A stretch of 61,592 bases of DNA from Nitratireductor sp. ZSWI3. GTDB lineage: Bacteria; Pseudomonadota; Alphaproteobacteria; Rhizobiales; Rhizobiaceae. Location: contig NZ_JANKOF010000021.1 of NCBI RefSeq assembly GCF_024655565.1, forward strand, positions 1-61,592, given 5' to 3'. A program made the position numbers and the translations under genes. The notes below the pieces were generated by a model. That model saw only the letters and a program-made list of their open reading frames with translations. It ran no database searches and was not told the origin of the DNA. This document shows, in pieces, positions 1-8,808 of this stretch. Position 1 is the first letter of the stretch, and every line of letters begins with the position of its first letter.

Positions 1-709
1 AGCGCCCGTTCTCCTCCCGCCAGGTTTTGAACGCGTCGGCGAATTCGGGCTTGGTCTGCGGGTAAAGGCCGATGATCGGCACCCCCGCCTTCACCTGCTC
101 GACGACGAAATCTTCATAGGCGGTCATCTCCACCGCCTCGGCCGCCACCTCGGCGGCGAGATGGTGCGGGATGACGATGACGCAATCCTCGTCGCCAACG
201 AGGATGTCTCCCGGGAACACGGCGACATCACCGCAGCCGATCGGCACGTCAAGGTCGTAGGCCTCGTGGAGCGTCAGGTTGGTGGGGCTCGACGGGCGCG
301 TGTGGTAGGCCGGGATGTCCAACTGGCCGATCAAGCCCGCATCGCGGAAGCCGCCATCCGTCACCACACCCGCCACGCCGCGCATCATGAGGCGCGTGAC
401 GAGGATATCGCCGGCGGAGGCGGCGCGCGCGTCCTTGCGGCTGTCCATGACCAGCACATGGCCGGGCGGGCAGGTTTCGACCGCCACCCGCTGCGGGTGG
501 CGGGGATTGCGGAACTCGGCGAGCGTGTTGCGATCCTCGCGCGCCGGGATGTAGCGCAGGGTGAAGGCGGGCCCGACCATGTTGCGCCCTTTGGGTGCCA
601 CGGGGCGGACGCCCTGGATGACCTGGTTGCGCAGGCCGCGCTTGTAGAGCGCGGTGGCCAGCGTCGCCACCGAAACACCCATCAACTGCTCTCGGATCGT
701 CTCATCCAT
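1..709 (-). CDS. RraA-like aldolase/demethylmenaquinone methyltransferase-family protein (3' end cut by window)
   Basis: I translated this directly from the minus strand. It starts at 709 and runs off the left edge after about 236 codons, near the usual full length of the long RraA-like proteins. The core DGGFRDAG motif and the later GCGDVAVFPGD stretch fit the RraA/HMG-CHA aldolase fold, which binds Mg2+ and cleaves 4-hydroxy-2-oxo acids to give pyruvate. An AAGG lies just before the ATG. It is the third gene of a minus-strand group with a DapA-family lyase and an IlvD/Edd dehydratase, so a role late in sugar-acid breakdown is likely. The substrate is not visible from sequence, and RNase E regulation is less likely given the context. 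Confidence 0.85.
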   Translation of the reverse strand, partial: MDETIREQLMGVSVATLATALYKRGLRNQVIQGVRPVAPKGRNMVGPAFTLRYIPAREDRNTLAEFRNPRHPQRVAVETCPPGHVLVMDSRKDARAASAGDILVTRLMMRGVAGVVTDGGFRDAGLIGQLDIPAYHTRPSSPTNLTLHEAYDLDVPIGCGDVAVFPGDILVGDEDCVIVIPHHLAAEVAAEAVEMTAYEDFVVEQVKAGVPIIGLYPQTKPEFADAFKTWREENGR

Positions 710-756
710 CCTTCAACCCCTGTTCGGTTCTCTTCGGCCGGCGAACGCCGGTTCCC

Positions 757-1656
757 TTATTTCAGGTCGTTGGCCTTCAGAAAAGCATCCAGCCGCGCCT
801 GCTGCGCCCCGGTCAACGGCCACGCCGACGGCGGGCGCGTCGGGCCGCAGTCGCGACCGAGCGCCATCAGGGCGGCCTTGACGCCCGTTACGTTGGTGCC
901 ATTCATCTCCTCGGCACGGATCTCCTCGAAAGCCTTCATTCCCCTTATCAGGCTGTTGGCCTCAGCATAGTCGCCCGCTTCCAGGGCGGAGTGGATCGCC
1001 AGCGAGCGCTCCGGCCAGACATTGATCAGGCCGGAGGTGAAGCCGCGCGCGCCCATGGCATAAAAGGCCGGCGCCCAGATTTCGGCGAGACCACCGACCC
1101 AGACGATGGACGGATCGCAGGCCGCCTTGGCGTCGGCCAGCTTCATGGGATTGGCGGTCGCCCATTTGACGCCCTTCACCCCCTCGACCGCGCAAAGATC
1201 GGCGATCGCCGCCGTGCCGATCGCGTCGTTGCGCAGATAGAGCATCATCGGCAGTCCGCCCGACGCGTCCGCCACCGCCTGCAGATAGTCGACGATGCCG
1301 CGTGCGGCGACGAAAGGATCCGGCGGCTGATGGACCATCAGGGCAGTGGCGCCGGCATCGGCCGATGCCCTGGCCAGCCGGCAGGCGTCGCGGACGCCCC
1401 GCCCGACCCCGCAAAGAACGGGAGCGCGGCCGCCGACCATGCCCACCACCTCGCGCGCCATAGCGCAGGCCTCGTCCGTGGTCAGCGCGTAGAACTCGCC
1501 CGTGTTGCCGTTCACCACCGGCATGTGCAGCCCCGCGCCGAGTGCGCGGTCGATGATCGGCGACAGGCGCTGCGGCGCGATCTCGCCGCTGTCGTCATAG
1601 GGCGTCACGAGAATGCCCGAGATTCCGGTCAACGCCTGATCGAGCGTCAAAGCCAT
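757..1656 (-). CDS. DapA/NAL-superfamily lyase or dehydratase (2-keto-3-deoxy sugar acid type)
   Basis: This 299-residue class I aldolase-fold protein carries the superfamily motif GNTGE at residues 50-54, a tyrosine at 140 (MMLYLRND) and the predicted Schiff-base lysine at 164 (GVKGVKW). These are the residues that form and protonate the enzyme-pyruvate adduct. It lies just downstream of an arabinonate-type dehydratase on the same strand. Its likely substrate is therefore the 2-keto-3-deoxy acid made by that enzyme, either cleaved (aldolase) or dehydrated to a semialdehyde (AraD-type). Lysine biosynthesis (DapA proper) is unlikely given the neighbours. Family assignment is firm; substrate is inference. 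Confidence 0.88.
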   Translation of the reverse strand: MALTLDQALTGISGILVTPYDDSGEIAPQRLSPIIDRALGAGLHMPVVNGNTGEFYALTTDEACAMAREVVGMVGGRAPVLCGVGRGVRDACRLARASADAGATALMVHQPPDPFVAARGIVDYLQAVADASGGLPMMLYLRNDAIGTAAIADLCAVEGVKGVKWATANPMKLADAKAACDPSIVWVGGLAEIWAPAFYAMGARGFTSGLINVWPERSLAIHSALEAGDYAEANSLIRGMKAFEEIRAEEMNGTNVTGVKAALMALGRDCGPTRPPSAWPLTGAQQARLDAFLKANDLK

Positions 1657-1675
1657 GCGATCCTCCCCTCAAAAA

Positions 1676-3418
1676 TCAATAGATGTCCGGTTCGCCCGCC
1701 GTCCGGCCGAAATCGCTTTGCAGAAAATCGAAGTCGCAGCCCTGGTCGGCCTGCGTCACGTGACGGGTGTACATGTAGCCGAAGCCGCGCTCGAAGCGCG
1801 GGCTCGGCGCCTGCCACGCAGCGCGGCGGCGCGCCAGTTCGGCCTCGTCCACCAGCATGTCGAGGCGCCGCATCGGCAGGTCCAGCCGCACGATGTCGCC
1901 GGTTCTCAAGAGGGCGAGCGGACCGCCGACGAAGCTTTCCGGCGCGACGTGCAGCACGCAGGCGCCATAGGAGGTGCCCGACATGCGCGCGTCGGAAATC
2001 CGCAGCATGTCGCGGTGGCCCTGGCGGATCAACGCCTTGGGGATCGGCAGCATGCCCCATTCGGGGAAGCCCGGCCCGCCCTGCGGCCCCGCATTGCGCA
2101 GCACCAGAACATGGTCCGGAGTGATGTCGAGGTTTTCGTCGTCGACCGCCTTCTTCATCTCCGGGTAGCTGTCGAACACCAGCGCCGGCCCTTCATGGAC
2201 ATGGAATTTCGGATCGCATGCCGCCGGCTTGATCACCGCGCCGTCCGGACAGAGATTGCCGTGCAGGACGGCCAGCGAGCCCTGGTGATAGACCGGGTTC
2301 GACAAGGGCCGGATCACGTCGTCATTGTAGACCTCAGCGCCCTCGAGGTTCTCACCGAGCGTCTTGCCGGTAACCGTCAGGCAGGATGTGTCGAGGCGGT
2401 CCTCGAGCTGCTTCATCAGTGCGCGCAAGCCGCCGGCATAGAAGAAGTCCTCCATGAGATAGACCTCGCCCGAGGGCCGGACATTGGCGATCAGCGGCGT
2501 CTCGCGGCCCAGCGCGTCGAGGTCGTCGAGCGTCAGCCCGACGCCGGCGCGCCGCGCCATCGCGATCAGGTGGACGACGGCATTGGTCGAGCAGCCGGTG
2601 GCCATGGCGACGATGGCGGCGTTGCGGCAGGCCGCCTCAGTGACGATCCTGTCGGGAGTGAGGTCTTCCCAGACCATCTCGACGATGCGCCGCCCGCAGG
2701 CGCCCGACATGCGCTGGTGGCCCGAATCGGTCGCCGGGATCGAGGAGGCACCGGGCAGGGTGAGGCCCATGGCGTCGGCGATCGCCGTCATGGTGGAAGC
2801 GGTGCCCATCGTCATGCACACCCCGGCCGAGCGCGCGATGCCGCCCTGGATCCCCAGCCATTCCTCGTCGGAGATGTTGCCGGCGCGGCGCTCGTCCCAG
2901 TATTTCCAGGCATCGGAGCCAGAGCCCAGGACCTTGCCCGCATAGTTGCCGCGCAACATCGGGCCGGCCGGCAGGTAGATCATCGGCACGCCGGCCGACA
3001 ACGCCCCCATCACCAGGCCCGGCGTGCTCTTGTCGCAGCCGCCCATCAGCACCACGCCGTCGAGCGGGTGCGAGCGGATCGTCTCCTCGACCTCCATGGC
3101 CAGCAGGTTGCGGTAGAGCATCGAGGTCGGCTTGGTGAAGCTCTCGTCGACCGAAAGCGAGGGCAGCTCGACGGCAAAGCCGCCTGCCTGCGCGACCCCG
3201 CGCTTGACGTCCTGCGCACGCTCGCGGAAATGGGAATGGCAGGAATTGAGCTCCGACCAGGTGTTGAGCACGCCGATCACCGGCTTGCCGCGAAACTCCT
3301 CCTGCGAATAGCCGAGCTGCATCATCCGCGAGCGATGGCCGAAACTGCGCAGATCGTCGGGGCCGAACCACCGGGCGCTGCGCAATTCGTCGGGCGTTTT
3401 CCTGGTCGTCACCGCCAT
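1676..3418 (-). CDS. IlvD/Edd-family sugar-acid dehydratase, L-arabinonate dehydratase-like
   Basis: From the ATG at 3418, preceded by AGGAG, the protein has 580 residues; a longer reading to 3481 has no support. Cys60, Cys128 and Cys201 are placed as the [2Fe-2S] ligands, Lys130 follows the GGCDK motif (Mg2+-binding carbamylated lysine), and Ser480 lies in ARMSGTSYG as the proposed base. From memory this spacing matches the Rhizobium L-arabinonate dehydratase closely. The enzyme removes water from an aldonic acid to give a 2-keto-3-deoxy acid, feeding the DapA-family protein downstream. Other pentonates or hexonates are possible substrates. Confidence 0.9.
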   Translation of the reverse strand: MAVTTRKTPDELRSARWFGPDDLRSFGHRSRMMQLGYSQEEFRGKPVIGVLNTWSELNSCHSHFRERAQDVKRGVAQAGGFAVELPSLSVDESFTKPTSMLYRNLLAMEVEETIRSHPLDGVVLMGGCDKSTPGLVMGALSAGVPMIYLPAGPMLRGNYAGKVLGSGSDAWKYWDERRAGNISDEEWLGIQGGIARSAGVCMTMGTASTMTAIADAMGLTLPGASSIPATDSGHQRMSGACGRRIVEMVWEDLTPDRIVTEAACRNAAIVAMATGCSTNAVVHLIAMARRAGVGLTLDDLDALGRETPLIANVRPSGEVYLMEDFFYAGGLRALMKQLEDRLDTSCLTVTGKTLGENLEGAEVYNDDVIRPLSNPVYHQGSLAVLHGNLCPDGAVIKPAACDPKFHVHEGPALVFDSYPEMKKAVDDENLDITPDHVLVLRNAGPQGGPGFPEWGMLPIPKALIRQGHRDMLRISDARMSGTSYGACVLHVAPESFVGGPLALLRTGDIVRLDLPMRRLDMLVDEAELARRRAAWQAPSPRFERGFGYMYTRHVTQADQGCDFDFLQSDFGRTAGEPDIY

Positions 3419-3449
3419 GGTGTCTCCTGCCGCAAGTCTGATCATTTCG

Positions 3450-3465
3450 ATGTATGCGCTTTCAT
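3450..3465. promoter_or_regulatory. Operator-like palindrome 1 (LacI-type)
   Basis: The sequence ATGTATGCGCTTTCAT is a 16-base near-palindrome centred on GC, as LacI-family operators usually are. It lies 32 bases upstream of the dehydratase start. Fourteen or more positions match a second copy at 3573. It is flanked by GATCAT (3440-3445) and ATGATC (3464-3469), which extend the symmetry. Confidence 0.55.
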
Positions 3466-3572
3466 GATCGCGCGTCAACAATCAAATTGATGCGATCTCG
3501 CGGCGTCACCGGCACTTTCCATATATTGATCCAAGCAGCCTTGACAGTTCATGGAATTATGTGGTCACAAGT

Positions 3573-3588
3573 ATGTATGCGCATTCAT
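3573..3588. promoter_or_regulatory. Operator-like palindrome 2 (LacI-type)
   Basis: ATGTATGCGCATTCAT is palindromic except for one pair and shares all but one base with the copy at 3450. It lies about 27 bases downstream of the TTGACA at 3541, so a bound repressor would block the tctC promoter. Confidence 0.6.
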
Positions 3589-3663
3589 TGCGCGAGCGGG
3601 CATGAGAGGAATGTCCGCGCCAACCGGGTGATCGGCCGTAGCTGCGGCCCTTGGGAGGACATC

Positions 3664-4710
3664 ATGAAACTGACCCGCCGCAACATTCTCGCAACCGCCG
3701 CTGCCGCGGTTCTGCTCGCCCAGCCGCTCGCCGCGCAGGCTCAGCAGCTGCCGCGCAACGTGCGCCTCGTGATCGGCTCGAAATCGACGGGAGGCGACAC
3801 CTACCAGAACTCGGCGATCGTTGCCGAAGCCCTCTCCGAGCATCTCGGCATCAACGTCAAGGTGGATGCCGTCGGCGCCTCGGAAGCCTTCAAGATCCTC
3901 GAGAGGGACAGCCGCGGCACGACGATCATGATCTTCCACGATCAGTCCTACCTCGCCAATCTCTACGGCGTTCCCGGCTACGACGATCCGTTCGAAAAAT
4001 ACACCGTCGGCCCGAGCGTGGCGATCAATCCCGGCAACGCCTATCTGGTCGCCGCCGATTCGCCCTATGGTTCGATGGAGGACATCCTCAAGGCGGCGGA
4101 GAAGGGCGAGCGCATCCGCGTGGCGATCCAGCCCGGCGGCGTGTCGGAAATCGGCTTTTCGGCTTTGAAGAACGCCGCCCGCGTGCGGGCACCGGGCTCC
4201 GAGGCCAACATCGTGCCCGTCAACACCGGCTCGCAGTCGGACAAGAATCAGGCCATGTGGGATGATTTGGCCGACGTCATCAATGGCTCGATCCAGGCCA
4301 ACGAGCAGTTCACCCAGTTGCCCGCCGACGACGCCAAGGCCATGCGCTTCGTGTGGATCACCGCGCGGCCCGAGACCATCGCCCAGGCGCCGGCGGAAGG
4401 GATGGGCAAGACCAGCCGCGACCAGCTGCTCGGCTTCACGAGCCCGGCGACCAGCGTGACCCTGGACGGCACATCGGACTTCACCTTCGATAAGGAATTC
4501 TTCTTCCTGTACAACAAGGACATGGATCCGGCGATCGTCGCGCAGATCGACACGGCGCTGACCGAGATTTTCGCCGCGGGCAAGATCCAGGAGCGCCAGA
4601 AGGAGGCCTTCTTCATTCCCAACTTCCTGCCTTCGCAGGAAGCCCAGGCGCATCTTTCGGCCAAGCGCGACACCTATGCCAAGGTGATCGCGGAAATCTC
4701 GGGCGACTAG
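3664..4710 (+). CDS. tctC: Tripartite tricarboxylate transporter substrate-binding protein (TctC/Bug family)
   Basis: This 348-residue periplasmic protein starts at 3664; the upstream extension to 3454 lacks signal character. The N-terminus is KLTRRN followed by an Ala/Leu-rich segment ending near AQAQ, a secretion signal with two arginines. The body has the Bug-family layout (early VRLVIG strand, gGDTYQN loop). TctC proteins capture carboxylates and deliver them to the TctAB membrane complex. The adjacent dehydratase and aldolases suggest an aldonic or uronic acid ligand. A stem-loop follows the gene before tctB. Confidence 0.88.
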   Translation: MKLTRRNILATAAAAVLLAQPLAAQAQQLPRNVRLVIGSKSTGGDTYQNSAIVAEALSEHLGINVKVDAVGASEAFKILERDSRGTTIMIFHDQSYLANLYGVPGYDDPFEKYTVGPSVAINPGNAYLVAADSPYGSMEDILKAAEKGERIRVAIQPGGVSEIGFSALKNAARVRAPGSEANIVPVNTGSQSDKNQAMWDDLADVINGSIQANEQFTQLPADDAKAMRFVWITARPETIAQAPAEGMGKTSRDQLLGFTSPATSVTLDGTSDFTFDKEFFFLYNKDMDPAIVAQIDTALTEIFAAGKIQERQKEAFFIPNFLPSQEAQAHLSAKRDTYAKVIAEISGD

Positions 4711-4730
4711 AAGTAGACCCGACGCATCGG

Positions 4731-4751
4731 CCCGGCCGTGCTCCGGCCGGG
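4731..4751 (+). other. Intercistronic stem-loop after tctC
   Basis: CCCGGCCG at 4731-4738 pairs with CGGCCGGG at 4744-4751. It lies 20 bases after the tctC stop and about 30 before the tctB start, with no T-run. This position suits a 3'-end stabiliser or weak attenuator that leaves more binding protein than membrane subunits. Function is inferred. Confidence 0.55.
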
Positions 4752-4782
4752 TCTCCTGCTGTCTGCTGCGGAGGATCGCGCC

Positions 4783-5202
4783 ATGGGTGAACTCACCCGG
4801 ATCAGCATCGATTTCGAGACATCGCATCTGGTCTTCCCGGCCATCATCGCCATAGGTCTCGGCCTTCTGGGTCTCGCCATCGCGATCCGCGACCGCCGGC
4901 AGATCCTCGCTGCCGGCGCCTATTGGCGCGATGTCTTCGGCAAGGCCGACAAACCGCGCTTCTTCGGCACGATCGGGCTCACGCTGATCTATTTTGTCCT
5001 GATGGAGCCGGTCGGCCGGCTCTGGCCCAACACGGGGCTGGGCTTCCTGATCTGCTCGGTGCCCTATGTCCTCCTGACCGGGCTGCTGTTCATGCGCGAG
5101 CGCACGCCCGCCGCGGCGCTGCCCGTTGCGGTGACCGCGGTGGTGGCGCCGGCCTTCGTCTGGTGGCTGTTCACCTATCCCTTCTTCCTCACCCTTCCGT
5201 GA
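4783..5202 (+). CDS. tctB: Tripartite tricarboxylate transporter small membrane subunit TctB
   Basis: From the ATG at 4783, preceded by GGAGG at good spacing, the product has 139 residues with about four hydrophobic segments (residues about 17-33, 60-75, 84-98 and 108-130). The size, topology and position between tctC and tctA identify the small TctB subunit. The GTG at 4738 would add 15 residues but sits inside the intercistronic hairpin. It acts in the inner membrane with TctA. Confidence 0.85.
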   Translation: MGELTRISIDFETSHLVFPAIIAIGLGLLGLAIAIRDRRQILAAGAYWRDVFGKADKPRFFGTIGLTLIYFVLMEPVGRLWPNTGLGFLICSVPYVLLTGLLFMRERTPAAALPVAVTAVVAPAFVWWLFTYPFFLTLP

Positions 5203-5210
5203 CTGCCGCA

Positions 5211-6725
5211 ATGTTCGAGATCATCTCCCCCCTCTTCCTGTCGCTAATCGTCGGCGGCACGCTCATCGGCATCATCTTCGGTGCGATCCCCGGCATGACG
5301 GCGACCATGGCGGTGGCGATCTGCCTGCCGCTGACCTATTCGCTGGGCCTCGAAAACGGGCTTGCCCTGCTGCTCGGGCTCTATGTGGGCGGCATTTCAG
5401 GCGGGCTCGTGCCAGCCATCCTGCTCGGCATTCCCGGCACGCCGAGCTCGATCACCACCACCTTCGACGGCTATCCGATGGCACAGCGCGGGGAGGGGGA
5501 GAAGGCGCTGCGCATCGGGGTCGTCTCGTCGCTGATCGGCGGCCTGATCAGCCTCCTGGCGCTCTTCCTGTTCGCGCCGGCGCTGGCCGACTTCGCGATC
5601 AAGTTCTCCTATGTCGAGAAATTCCTGATCATCCTGTTCGCACTGACGGTGATGGCGGCGCTGTCGTCCGACATGCTGCTGGGCATCTTCTCGGGTTTCC
5701 TCGGCATCTTCATCAGCCTGATCGGCGCCTATGACGTCGAGCGTGGCGGCAACGGCGCCCTGCGCCTCGTGCCGCCGGGCACCGAATACTGGCTGGAAAG
5801 CGGCTTCTCGCTGCTTCCAGTCCTGATCGGCGTCTTCGGTCTCGCCGCGATCCTCGAGGAAGCCGAGAACGGCGTCGGCCTGACGCGCACCGCCTCCAGC
5901 CTGAAGATCGGCAAGGGTTCGGGCTTTTCCTTTTCGGTCTTCAGGGGCCAGATCGGCAATCTGATCCGCTCGTCCTCCATCGGCACCTTCGTCGGCATCC
6001 TGCCGGGCGTCGGCGGCTCGGCGGCGTCCATCCTCGCCTATTCGAACGCCAAGACCTTCTCGAAGACGCCCGAACGCTTCGGCAAGGGAGAGCCGGCCGG
6101 CATCATCGCCTCCGAATCCGGCAACAACGGCTTGACGGGCGGCGCGCTCGTGCCACTCCTGTCGCTGGGCATTCCCGGCGACTCCACCACGGCGCTGCTG
6201 ATCGGCGCCTTCACGCTGCAGGGCATCCAGGTCGGGCCGCTCTTCATCGGCGACCATCCCGACACCTGGAACGCGATGATCCTGGCGATGGTCATCTCCA
6301 ACATCGCGATGTTCGCCATGATGTATTTCGCGATCCGCTATTTCGCGCTCGTGGTGACGATTCCCAAGCACGTGCTCTATCCGATCATCCTGATGATGTG
6401 CGTGATCGGCGCCTACACGATCAACTATGGTGTCATGTTCGACGTCTGGACGCTGCTGATCTTCGGCCTGTTCGGCTGGCTGGCGACCAAGATCCGGCTT
6501 GAGATCGCGCCGTTCATCATCGGATTCATCCTCGGGCCGTCGGCCGAGATCTACTTCGTGAAGAGCCTCGAGTCCTTCGGCGATCTCACCATCTTCTTCA
6601 CCAAGAGCTGGATTGCGATGGTGCTCTGGGGCCTCGTGCTCGCGTCCCTGGTGGGGTCGATCACCATGGCCCGGAAGCGCAAGGCTCAAGTGGATCTGCA
6701 GACAAGCCGCGGCACCGCACCCTGA
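5211..6725 (+). CDS. tctA: Tripartite tricarboxylate transporter large membrane subunit TctA
   Basis: This is a 504-residue polytopic protein of typical TctA length. The signature FGAIPGMTATM lies near the N-terminus, and the related repeat GILPGVGGSAASI with ALVPLLSLGIPGDSTTALL lies in the second half, reflecting the internally duplicated fold. The start at 5211 follows the tctB stop by eight bases. It forms the translocation pathway for the TctC-bound substrate. The long antisense reading frame opposite it is a codon-bias shadow. Confidence 0.92.
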   Translation: MFEIISPLFLSLIVGGTLIGIIFGAIPGMTATMAVAICLPLTYSLGLENGLALLLGLYVGGISGGLVPAILLGIPGTPSSITTTFDGYPMAQRGEGEKALRIGVVSSLIGGLISLLALFLFAPALADFAIKFSYVEKFLIILFALTVMAALSSDMLLGIFSGFLGIFISLIGAYDVERGGNGALRLVPPGTEYWLESGFSLLPVLIGVFGLAAILEEAENGVGLTRTASSLKIGKGSGFSFSVFRGQIGNLIRSSSIGTFVGILPGVGGSAASILAYSNAKTFSKTPERFGKGEPAGIIASESGNNGLTGGALVPLLSLGIPGDSTTALLIGAFTLQGIQVGPLFIGDHPDTWNAMILAMVISNIAMFAMMYFAIRYFALVVTIPKHVLYPIILMMCVIGAYTINYGVMFDVWTLLIFGLFGWLATKIRLEIAPFIIGFILGPSAEIYFVKSLESFGDLTIFFTKSWIAMVLWGLVLASLVGSITMARKRKAQVDLQTSRGTAP

Positions 6726-6755
6726 CGCTTGCATCGGCCGCACCGCCGAACAATT

Positions 6756-7811
6756 ATGCCGACAATGGACGCAGACAACACAGACAAGACCGGCCCGAAA
6801 GCCGCACGCAAAAGCCATTCGCGCAGCGTCACGATGAAAGCGGTGGGCCGTCTTGCCGGCGTCTCCCAGGTCACCGTGTCGCGGGCGCTGAGCGATCCGT
6901 CGAAAGTGTCGCCCGAGACGCTGGCGAAGATCCGCGAGGCGATCAAGGTGACCGGCTTCGTTCCCAATGCGCTTGCCGGCGCGTTGGCCTCGAACCGGAG
7001 CAAGCTGATCTCGGCGCTGGTCCCCTCGATCACCAACATCGTCTATGCGGCGATGGTCAAGTCGTTCAGCGACGAGATGCGCGGGCACGGCTACGAGATC
7101 CTGCTTTCGGAAACGGGTTTTGCGCCGCAGGAAGAGCAGAAGCTGATCGCCGCCCACCTCTCGCGCCGCCCGGATGCCGTCCTCTTGACCGGCATCAACC
7201 ACTCGGCCGAGGCGCGCAAGATGCTGCTCGGCGCGGACATCCCGGTGATCGAGCTGTGGGACATCACGGACAGCCCCATCGATCTCTGCGTGGGTTTTTC
7301 GCATGTCGAGACGGCCCGCGCCGTGGCCGATTTCGCCCATGAGGCCGGATACCGGCGTGCCGGCACGATAACGGCCGGCGACGAGCGCGCGCTGCGCCGC
7401 AAGAGCGCCTTCACCGAGCGCTTCGCGAAGCTGACGGGATCAAAGGTGCTCGCCTACGACGTGAAGGGCCCCGCCAGCATCGAGGGCGGACGCCGGGGCC
7501 TTGCCGACCTGATCGACCATCAGGGCTTCGAATCCGGCGTGGTCTTCTGCAGTTCCGATCTGATGGCCCACGGGGCGGTGGTGGAGGCGCATGTGCGCGG
7601 CATCCGCATCCCCCAGGAGATCGCCATCATCGGCTTCGGCGACCAGGATTTCGCCCGGCACATACAGCCGGCGCTGACCACGGTGCGCATCGATCGCGAA
7701 GCGCTCGGCCGCAAGGCGGCGGAAGCCCTGCTGGCGAGGCTCGAAGCCACGGGAACGCCCGAGAACGTCATCGATCTGGGCTTCGAGATCATCCGAAGGG
7801 ACTCCGCATAG
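6756..7811 (+). CDS. LacI/GntR-type transcriptional regulator
   Basis: The ATG at 6756 gives 351 residues; 6765 is an alternative, and neither has a clear ribosome-binding site. The HTH and hinge (about residues 25-70: MKAVGRLAGVSQVTVSRALSD, then VPNALAGALAS) are typical LacI family. The rest is a periplasmic-binding-protein-like ligand domain ending in the usual TTVRIDREALGRKAAEAL segment. It starts 30 bases after tctA and so is probably cotranscribed. It is the best candidate to bind the two palindromes at 3450 and 3573. The inducer is probably the transported acid or its keto-deoxy product. Confidence 0.88.
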   Translation: MPTMDADNTDKTGPKAARKSHSRSVTMKAVGRLAGVSQVTVSRALSDPSKVSPETLAKIREAIKVTGFVPNALAGALASNRSKLISALVPSITNIVYAAMVKSFSDEMRGHGYEILLSETGFAPQEEQKLIAAHLSRRPDAVLLTGINHSAEARKMLLGADIPVIELWDITDSPIDLCVGFSHVETARAVADFAHEAGYRRAGTITAGDERALRRKSAFTERFAKLTGSKVLAYDVKGPASIEGGRRGLADLIDHQGFESGVVFCSSDLMAHGAVVEAHVRGIRIPQEIAIIGFGDQDFARHIQPALTTVRIDREALGRKAAEALLARLEATGTPENVIDLGFEIIRRDSA

Positions 7812-7864
7812 GGTCTCTCCGGTTCGGCCTGGATCACATCGCGCGGGAAATGGAGGCCGGCGCG

Positions 7865-8782
7865 TTACGGCCGACCGCGGGTCTCGATGCGCATGTCGAC
7901 GATCAGCTTCTCGCGCTCGGCAAGCGCCTTCACCGCCGCGTCGCCCATCACACGTGCGACCAGGTTGAGCAGGCCTTCGGCGAAGACGATATAGGCTGCC
8001 ATGCTGTTGCTGAAGAAGCTGCTGGCATGCGGCACGAAGAAGGCGTGGCGCGAGGGAGCGACCAGCGGCGAGGCCCGCATGTCGGTGATCGCCACCACGT
8101 CGAGCCCGCGCGCGGCGGCGGCTTCGGCGACATCCACCACGTTCCGCGTATAAGGCTCGCAGCTCGCCACGACGACGACATCGCCGCCGCTGAGCTGGGA
8201 AAGCGCTTCCGCCTCGCCAAGCCGTGGCGCATCGAGAAGCGCGACGTCGCTGCGCAGCATGCCGAGGCCATAGGTGAGGAAGCTGGCGAAGGCGTGGAAC
8301 TGGCGCACGCCGTGCACCCGCACGCGCGGCGCCCCGGCGAGCAGCGAGGCCGCCTCGTGCAGCGCCCCGGCGTCGAGCTGCCCCATGAAACCGTCGACAT
8401 TGGCCGCCGTCTCGCGGGCCAGCCGCTCGAAGACGCCGACCTCCTCGACGCCCGTCGGCACCGTCGACAGCAGGCGGCCGGCCTGGCGGCTGTAGAAATA
8501 GCGCTCGTCGTCGGCGATCTCGGCGCGGAAGACGCTCTGGAAATCGCTGAAGCCGGCGAAGCCCAGCTTCTTGGCCAGGCGCGTCAGCGTGGAGGCGTTG
8601 ACCGACAGCAGCTCGCCAAGCTCGGAGATGGTGCGGACCGCCGCCCGCTCCGGCGCGTCGACCAGCTTGGCCAGCGCATCCAGCGCCTTGTCCCCCAGGA
8701 GGATGTCGCTCTGCTGCCGGCGGATCGACACGACGAGGTCCCGCAATTCGTCGATGCTGCGGGGCGGCCGGCTCGCTGTCAT
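7865..8782 (-). CDS. MurR/RpiR-family transcriptional regulator
   Basis: The preferred ATG at 8782 gives 305 residues. An earlier start at 8875 would run into the preceding C45 gene. An N-terminal HTH_6 domain (about residues 1-85; ISELGELLSVNASTLTRLAKKLGFAGFSDF) is followed by a SIS phosphosugar-binding fold (about 130-270). It begins 26 bases after the C45 gene and is the last gene of an amino acid ABC importer operon. It probably controls that operon, although the SIS domain would normally suggest a phosphosugar effector. The ligand is unknown. Confidence 0.87.
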   Translation of the reverse strand: MTASRPPRSIDELRDLVVSIRRQQSDILLGDKALDALAKLVDAPERAAVRTISELGELLSVNASTLTRLAKKLGFAGFSDFQSVFRAEIADDERYFYSRQAGRLLSTVPTGVEEVGVFERLARETAANVDGFMGQLDAGALHEAASLLAGAPRVRVHGVRQFHAFASFLTYGLGMLRSDVALLDAPRLGEAEALSQLSGGDVVVVASCEPYTRNVVDVAEAAAARGLDVVAITDMRASPLVAPSRHAFFVPHASSFFSNSMAAYIVFAEGLLNLVARVMGDAAVKALAEREKLIVDMRIETRGRP

Positions 8783-8808
8783 GATCGTCGTGCTGTCCTT
8801 GCTGATGG

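Larger units (their letters stand above)
3419..3663. promoter_or_regulatory. Divergent promoter region of the sugar-acid locus
   Basis: This 245-base region separates the leftward dehydratase operon from the rightward transporter operon. It holds two copies of a 16-base near-palindrome (listed separately) and a good -35 hexamer, TTGACA, at 3541-3546 pointing toward tctC. I see no clear -10 at ideal spacing. A LacI-type regulator encoded at the end of the transporter operon is the obvious candidate to act here. Confidence 0.6.

Noticed and set aside
1-709. RNase E inhibitor RraA as the function of the first gene
   Set aside because: The neighbouring dehydratase and DapA-family lyase favour the RraA-like aldolase branch, and the protein is longer than true RraA.
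3565-5211. A 548-codon minus-strand open frame opposite tctC and tctB
   Set aside because: Same shadow pattern as other antisense frames, crossing the intercistronic region and a promoter.
5397-7340. A 647-codon minus-strand open frame opposite tctA and the LacI gene
   Set aside because: It is rich in Arg, Asp, Gly and His with no recognisable domain, and lies antisense to two clear genes. GC-rich codon bias explains it.
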